A stretch of DNA of 64,000 nt from DASXIF01 sp036498145 (GTDB lineage: Bacteria; Actinomycetota; Actinomycetes; Mycobacteriales; Jatrophihabitantaceae). The notes below the pieces were generated by a model. That model had not been told where the DNA came from. It ran no database searches and was given only the letters and a program-made list of their open reading frames with translations. Below, piece after piece: positions 60,956 through 64,000 of the stretch (positions are counted from its first letter, which is position 1; each line of letters opens with the position of its first letter). The stretch lies in the NCBI GenBank assembly GCA_963708625.1, contig CAVPSV010000004.1, positions 434,001-498,000 of the forward strand, read 5' to 3'. The position numbers and the translations under genes were made by a program.

Positions 60956-61816
60956 TCACCGCAGCACTCGCTGTTCCTCGGGTAGGCGCCCGATTCGGAT
61001 CATGACGCGGTAGGCCAGAGCGCAGACACCAGCACCGATGGCAAGCAGCGCGGTGCCGCCAGGTGAGTCGAACGCCTGCAAGGTGGTGCTCTGGGTACCC
61101 AGCAGCAACAGCACCGCCCACGGCGCGCCGACGGCGAGCCGGGCGGCATTCACCACCCAGCCCTGTCGCGTCTCCAACTCTGCGCGGGTTCGCGCATCGG
61201 CGCGCAGCAGGCCCGACAGGGTGCGCAACACCGAGCCCAGATCGCTGCCGCCGACTTCGCGTGCGACACGAACGGTTTCACACACGCGATCGCCGACGGG
61301 ATCGGCGAGGTCGGCCTTCAGGACGTCCAGGCAATCGGCGAATCGGCCGTTCGCCTGATAGGCCGCGCTGAACCGTCCGAACGGCCCGCGCAACTCGGCC
61401 GGTCCTCGGTGGCCCAGGGCGGACAGGCCCTCGGGCAGCGACATGCCGGCGCGCACCGCCGAGCCGAGGTTGTCGATCGCCTCGGGCCAGATATCGCGCA
61501 GCGACACGAGCCGGCGCCGCCGCAGGCGGCGCACCGCGACCACCGGGGCCACGAACGCGAAGCAGGCGAACGCGCAGGCAACGGTCACGGTGGAGGTCAG
61601 CACGAGCACGAGCCCCAGTGCGACGACGGCGCAGACCACCTGGGCGCCGAGCAGTTGCGATGGACCGACACCCTCGACTCCGGCCTGCCGCAGCAGCTCG
61701 GCCCGACGCGTCATCCAGCCTGCCGCGGCACCCCTGTCGCTCGGCGGCTGCCGCGGCCCGCTTCGCCAGATCAGCAGGACGCCCAAGCCGAGGGTCAATC
61801 CGAGCAGCGCGCCCAC
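60956..61816 (-). CDS. tadB: Tad pilus inner-membrane protein TadB (GspF domain)
   Basis: A 286-residue protein with N-terminal membrane helix (GALLGLTLGLGVLLIW), helix pair about residues 55-90, and the F domain (WPEAIDNLGSAVRAGMSLPE; VRVAREVGGSDLGSVLRTL). GTG 61816 directly follows the cpaF stop, so the two are coupled. It pairs with TadC as the pilus platform. Confidence 0.88.
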   Translation of the reverse strand: MGALLGLTLGLGVLLIWRSGPRQPPSDRGAAAGWMTRRAELLRQAGVEGVGPSQLLGAQVVCAVVALGLVLVLTSTVTVACAFACFAFVAPVVAVRRLRRRRLVSLRDIWPEAIDNLGSAVRAGMSLPEGLSALGHRGPAELRGPFGRFSAAYQANGRFADCLDVLKADLADPVGDRVCETVRVAREVGGSDLGSVLRTLSGLLRADARTRAELETRQGWVVNAARLAVGAPWAVLLLLGTQSTTLQAFDSPGGTALLAIGAGVCALAYRVMIRIGRLPEEQRVLR

Positions 61817-63073
61817 TCAGCAGTCCCGATCGCGATCGCCGGTGCGATGAGCGCCAGCAAGTAGCACGGCCAGGTCGACTCCCGCCGCCTCGTACCGCTC
61901 GGCGTGCGGTGGATATCCCCCGCCGCGCTCAAGTCGGTCCCGGCGCAGCGTGAAGATGTCGCTGGTCTCGATGACGTCGCCCTCGACCCGTCCGGTCACG
62001 CCGACGATCTCCCGGACGCGGCGATGGCCGGTGGCGTCCATGCCGAGGTGCACCACGAGATCGACCGAGGCGGCGACCGTCGGCACCACGAACGATGCCG
62101 AGACGTTCTCACCGGCCAGCAGCGGCAAGGTGCACATCTTGACGAGTGCCTCGCGGGCCGAATTCGCGTGCAGGGTGCACATCCCGGGCAGCCCGCTGTT
62201 GAGCGCGATGAGCAGGTCGAGACACTCGGCCTGCCGCACCTCGCCCACGATCAATCGCGAGGGCCGCATCCGCAGCGCCTCCTTGACCAGGCGCCGGAGC
62301 GGGATCTCGCCCGTGCCCTCGAGATTGGACTGGCGCGTCTGCATCGCGACGACATCCGGCGCGTCCACGTGCAGCTCGAAGACCTCTTCCACCGTCACGA
62401 TGCGTTCGCGTGCGGGTATTGCCGAGCACAGCGCGTTGAGCATGGTGGTCTTGCCGGCCTGCGTTCCGCCGGCGACGAGCACGTTCAGGCCGGCACCGAC
62501 CGATGCCTCGAGGAACTGCGCCGCTTGGACGGTCAGCGATCCGGCATGCACCAATTCGTCGAGTGTGTTCAGCGTCATCACGAACTTGCGAATGTTGACT
62601 GCCATATGCCGCCGAGTGATGTTCGGTATCACCACGTGCAGGCGGGATCCGTCCGGCAGCATCGCGTCCACGAACGGCGTGGAGAGATCGATGCGCCGAC
62701 CGGACGGGCGCAGCATCCGCTCGACCAGGTCGGCGACCTCCTCGGCGGTCAGGATGACTGTGGTGAGCTCGGACCGTCCGCGTCGCGCCGCAAACACCCG
62801 ACCGGGTTCGTTGATCCAGATCTCTTCGACGCCGGCATCGTCGAGCAGCGGCTGCAACGCACCGAATCCCGCGATCGCGTCGTAGATCGCGCGCGACACG
62901 GTAGGCACGTCGCCGAGCGGCGGCAGGCGAGAGGTGACGGCACGGTCGAGGTACTCGGTGACCACCTCGTCCACCAGCCGTGACACTGCGTGTGGATCGA
63001 CCGCTGGATCGATGCCGCGACGGCGTACGAGTTCGCGGACCTCCGCGTCGACGATTGCCTGCCCGCCGGACAT
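61817..63073 (-). CDS. cpaF: Tad pilus assembly ATPase CpaF/TadA
   Basis: A 418-residue secretion ATPase of the GspE/VirB11 superfamily that powers Flp pilus assembly. Walker A is VAGGTQAGKTTMLNAL, Asp box IVTVEEVFELH, Walker B SRLIVGEVRQAECLDLL, His box GMCTLHANSAREAL. The N-terminal domain has GVEEIWINEPGRVF. ATG 63073, preceded by GAGTGAGG, is preferred to the GTG at 63088. It is the first gene of the operon; tadZ/cpaE, cpaB and a prepilin peptidase are not in the window. Confidence 0.92.
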   Translation of the reverse strand: MSGGQAIVDAEVRELVRRRGIDPAVDPHAVSRLVDEVVTEYLDRAVTSRLPPLGDVPTVSRAIYDAIAGFGALQPLLDDAGVEEIWINEPGRVFAARRGRSELTTVILTAEEVADLVERMLRPSGRRIDLSTPFVDAMLPDGSRLHVVIPNITRRHMAVNIRKFVMTLNTLDELVHAGSLTVQAAQFLEASVGAGLNVLVAGGTQAGKTTMLNALCSAIPARERIVTVEEVFELHVDAPDVVAMQTRQSNLEGTGEIPLRRLVKEALRMRPSRLIVGEVRQAECLDLLIALNSGLPGMCTLHANSAREALVKMCTLPLLAGENVSASFVVPTVAASVDLVVHLGMDATGHRRVREIVGVTGRVEGDVIETSDIFTLRRDRLERGGGYPPHAERYEAAGVDLAVLLAGAHRTGDRDRDC

Positions 63074-63255
63074 GCCTGGTTGCCTCACTCACCAATTGCC
63101 GGATATGTCCGGACGAGGCTAGGGGCAACCGACCAGTAACAAGCGATCCAACCGACACCTGTGGACAACCCGTGCAATCCAGGCCCGCGTTTGTCAGTTA
63201 GCCGACTTTTCGCTGCCCTGCCTGTATGACGTCTGACTATGTTTCGGACAAAACG

Positions 63256-63278
63256 GGCGCCTCACCGATCGAGGCGCC
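63256..63278 (+). promoter_or_regulatory. leader hairpin upstream of the last gene
   Basis: GGCGCCTC and GAGGCGCC pair across a 7-base loop, ending a few bases before the GGAGGAG ribosome binding site of the gene at 63299. It could affect translation or message stability. No riboswitch family is recognised. Confidence 0.4.
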
Positions 63279-63298
63279 GGATGGAGGAGTTGAGACGG

Positions 63299-64000
63299 AT
63301 GAACGGGAAGTTGTCGGGTGCGATTAGGGCCGCGCTTGCGGGAGCGTGCGGGGTCGCGGTGGTCGTAACGCTCGGTGCGGTGCCCGCCTCTGCGGATCCA
63401 TCGAAGGCGTCATCAGATGTAGCCGCTGGATCCGCACAAGCGCGCTTCTCGTGGAGAACACCAGTCGAGCGAGCTTCGCTTGTTCGGTTCGCAAGCACAG
63501 TGAGCCCTGGAGCCGCCAGCACTGTCATGACTCTCATGTCCGCGGACGCGCCGAATACGTACCGCTTTCCACTGACGTTGCAGCACGGAGAATCCATCGT
63601 CAGCGACGGCGCCGGCGGCTACGACCTGGTGAGGATCACATCCGGTGCCGCTATAGGTTTCGCGCATCTGGACGCCCCTTGGGCCCACGACCGATATGGT
63701 CGGACGGTCCCGACATCATTCAGCCTGGACGGCAATACCGTCATTCAAAGCGTTGATACGAGTGGCGCAACGTTCCCACTCACAGCAGATCCGCACTACA
63801 CGTGGGGATGGGTCACCGGGACCATCTACTTCAACAAGCATGAGACCCGGCTCTTTACTGCGTACGGCACGGCGGTCGGACTCATTGCATCCCTTGGCGG
63901 TCCCTGGGCGCCGCTGCTGCGCGGGTACGTCGCCTACCTGATGACGGTTGCGGCTAAGGCGTCGGCCGATGGCAAGTGCTTGAAGGTCAAGTCCACGCTG
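63299..64000 (+). CDS. secreted protein, 3' end outside the window
   Basis: The frame is open from ATG 63299 to the window edge, 234 codons. GGAGGAG lies 10 bases before the start. A signal peptide covers residues 1-33 (KLSGAIRAALAGACGVAVVV, then VPASA). The mature part has GYDLVRITSGAAIGFAHLDAP, VPTSFSLDGNTVIQSVDT and TFPLTADPHYTWGWVTGTIY. The pattern GNTVIQ..V followed by P-x-TADP is shared by many secreted actinobacterial proteins of unknown function. It is divergent from the Tad operon with 225 bases between; base use is less GC-rich than the neighbours. Confidence 0.7.
   Translation, partial: MNGKLSGAIRAALAGACGVAVVVTLGAVPASADPSKASSDVAAGSAQARFSWRTPVERASLVRFASTVSPGAASTVMTLMSADAPNTYRFPLTLQHGESIVSDGAGGYDLVRITSGAAIGFAHLDAPWAHDRYGRTVPTSFSLDGNTVIQSVDTSGATFPLTADPHYTWGWVTGTIYFNKHETRLFTAYGTAVGLIASLGGPWAPLLRGYVAYLMTVAAKASADGKCLKVKSTL

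Noticed and set aside
1..64000. CRISPR arrays, prophage, insertion sequences, tRNA or rRNA genes
   Set aside because: No regularly spaced repeats, transposase or integrase motifs, terminal inverted repeats with target duplications, or cloverleaf-like sequences were noticed on reading.

Overview
The window is GC-rich DNA from a mycothiol-producing actinobacterium (Actinomycetota). It carries mshB, a mycobacterial-type 7Fe ferredoxin, the DUF3117 / tag / DivIVA-like / folP2 / LOG / dapE / dapD neighbourhood known from Mycobacterium, and ispH / lipid-droplet protein / xseA / xseB. GTG starts and 4-base start/stop overlaps are frequent. Genus cannot be fixed from sequence alone; a Frankia/Jatrophihabitans-like relative would fit. 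No tRNA, rRNA, CRISPR array, phage or insertion sequence was seen.

Layout. 0-13 kb: housekeeping genes: a broken DUF222 gene, a peptidyl-tRNA hydrolase-like gene, leucyl aminopeptidase, DUF3117, an enoyl-CoA hydratase, tag, a DivIVA-like protein, folP2, a second hydratase, two LOG-family genes, dapE, dapD, a lysozyme-like protein, ferredoxin and a GNAT acetyltransferase. 13-20 kb (minus strand): a peptide ABC transporter operon (binding protein, two permeases, two ATPases) running into mshB and a small membrane protein. 20-28.6 kb: an omega-amidase-like hydrolase with a DapC-type aminotransferase, TypA/BipA, a secreted GH5 endoglycoceramidase-like enzyme, and a phosphotransferase / CrtC-like pair behind a KstR-like site. 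28.7-33 kb: a secreted alkaline-phosphatase-fold protein, a HAD hydrolase and a secreted esterase.

33-37.8 kb holds the most unusual locus: a tight plus-strand cluster of an AMP-forming acyl ligase, a membrane acyltransferase, a phosphosulfolactate synthase (ComA family), a VOC protein and a secreted SGNH hydrolase. The gene set suggests a sulfonated, acylated product made inside the cell and matured at the membrane. 37.4-42.2 kb (minus strand) is an envelope redox/metal block: VKOR plus a DUF929 thioredoxin-like protein, a Tat-exported hemerythrin-like protein, a lipoprotein, and YcnI with a membrane partner. 42.4-50 kb: an orphan small gene, a RelE/Phd toxin-antitoxin pair, ychF, rmuC, a DUF6542 protein, ispH, a lipid-droplet protein, xseA, xseB and a MmcQ/YjbR protein.

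50.2-56.4 kb encodes three secreted S53 (sedolisin) peptidases. 56.5-63.1 kb is a minus-strand Tad/Flp pilus operon (cpaF, tadB, tadC, a small pilin-like gene, two TadE-like and one TadG-like pseudopilins) that runs without a break into a DUF6318 lipoprotein and a PKD-like secreted protein. The window ends inside a further secreted protein gene.

Sequence quality: many conserved genes, several of them normally essential, are broken by single-base shifts, mainly at 7.9-16.5 kb and also in the phosphatase, hemerythrin and rmuC genes. Protein similarity continues across each break in another frame, so I read most of these as sequence errors and annotate whole genes with the breaks noted.
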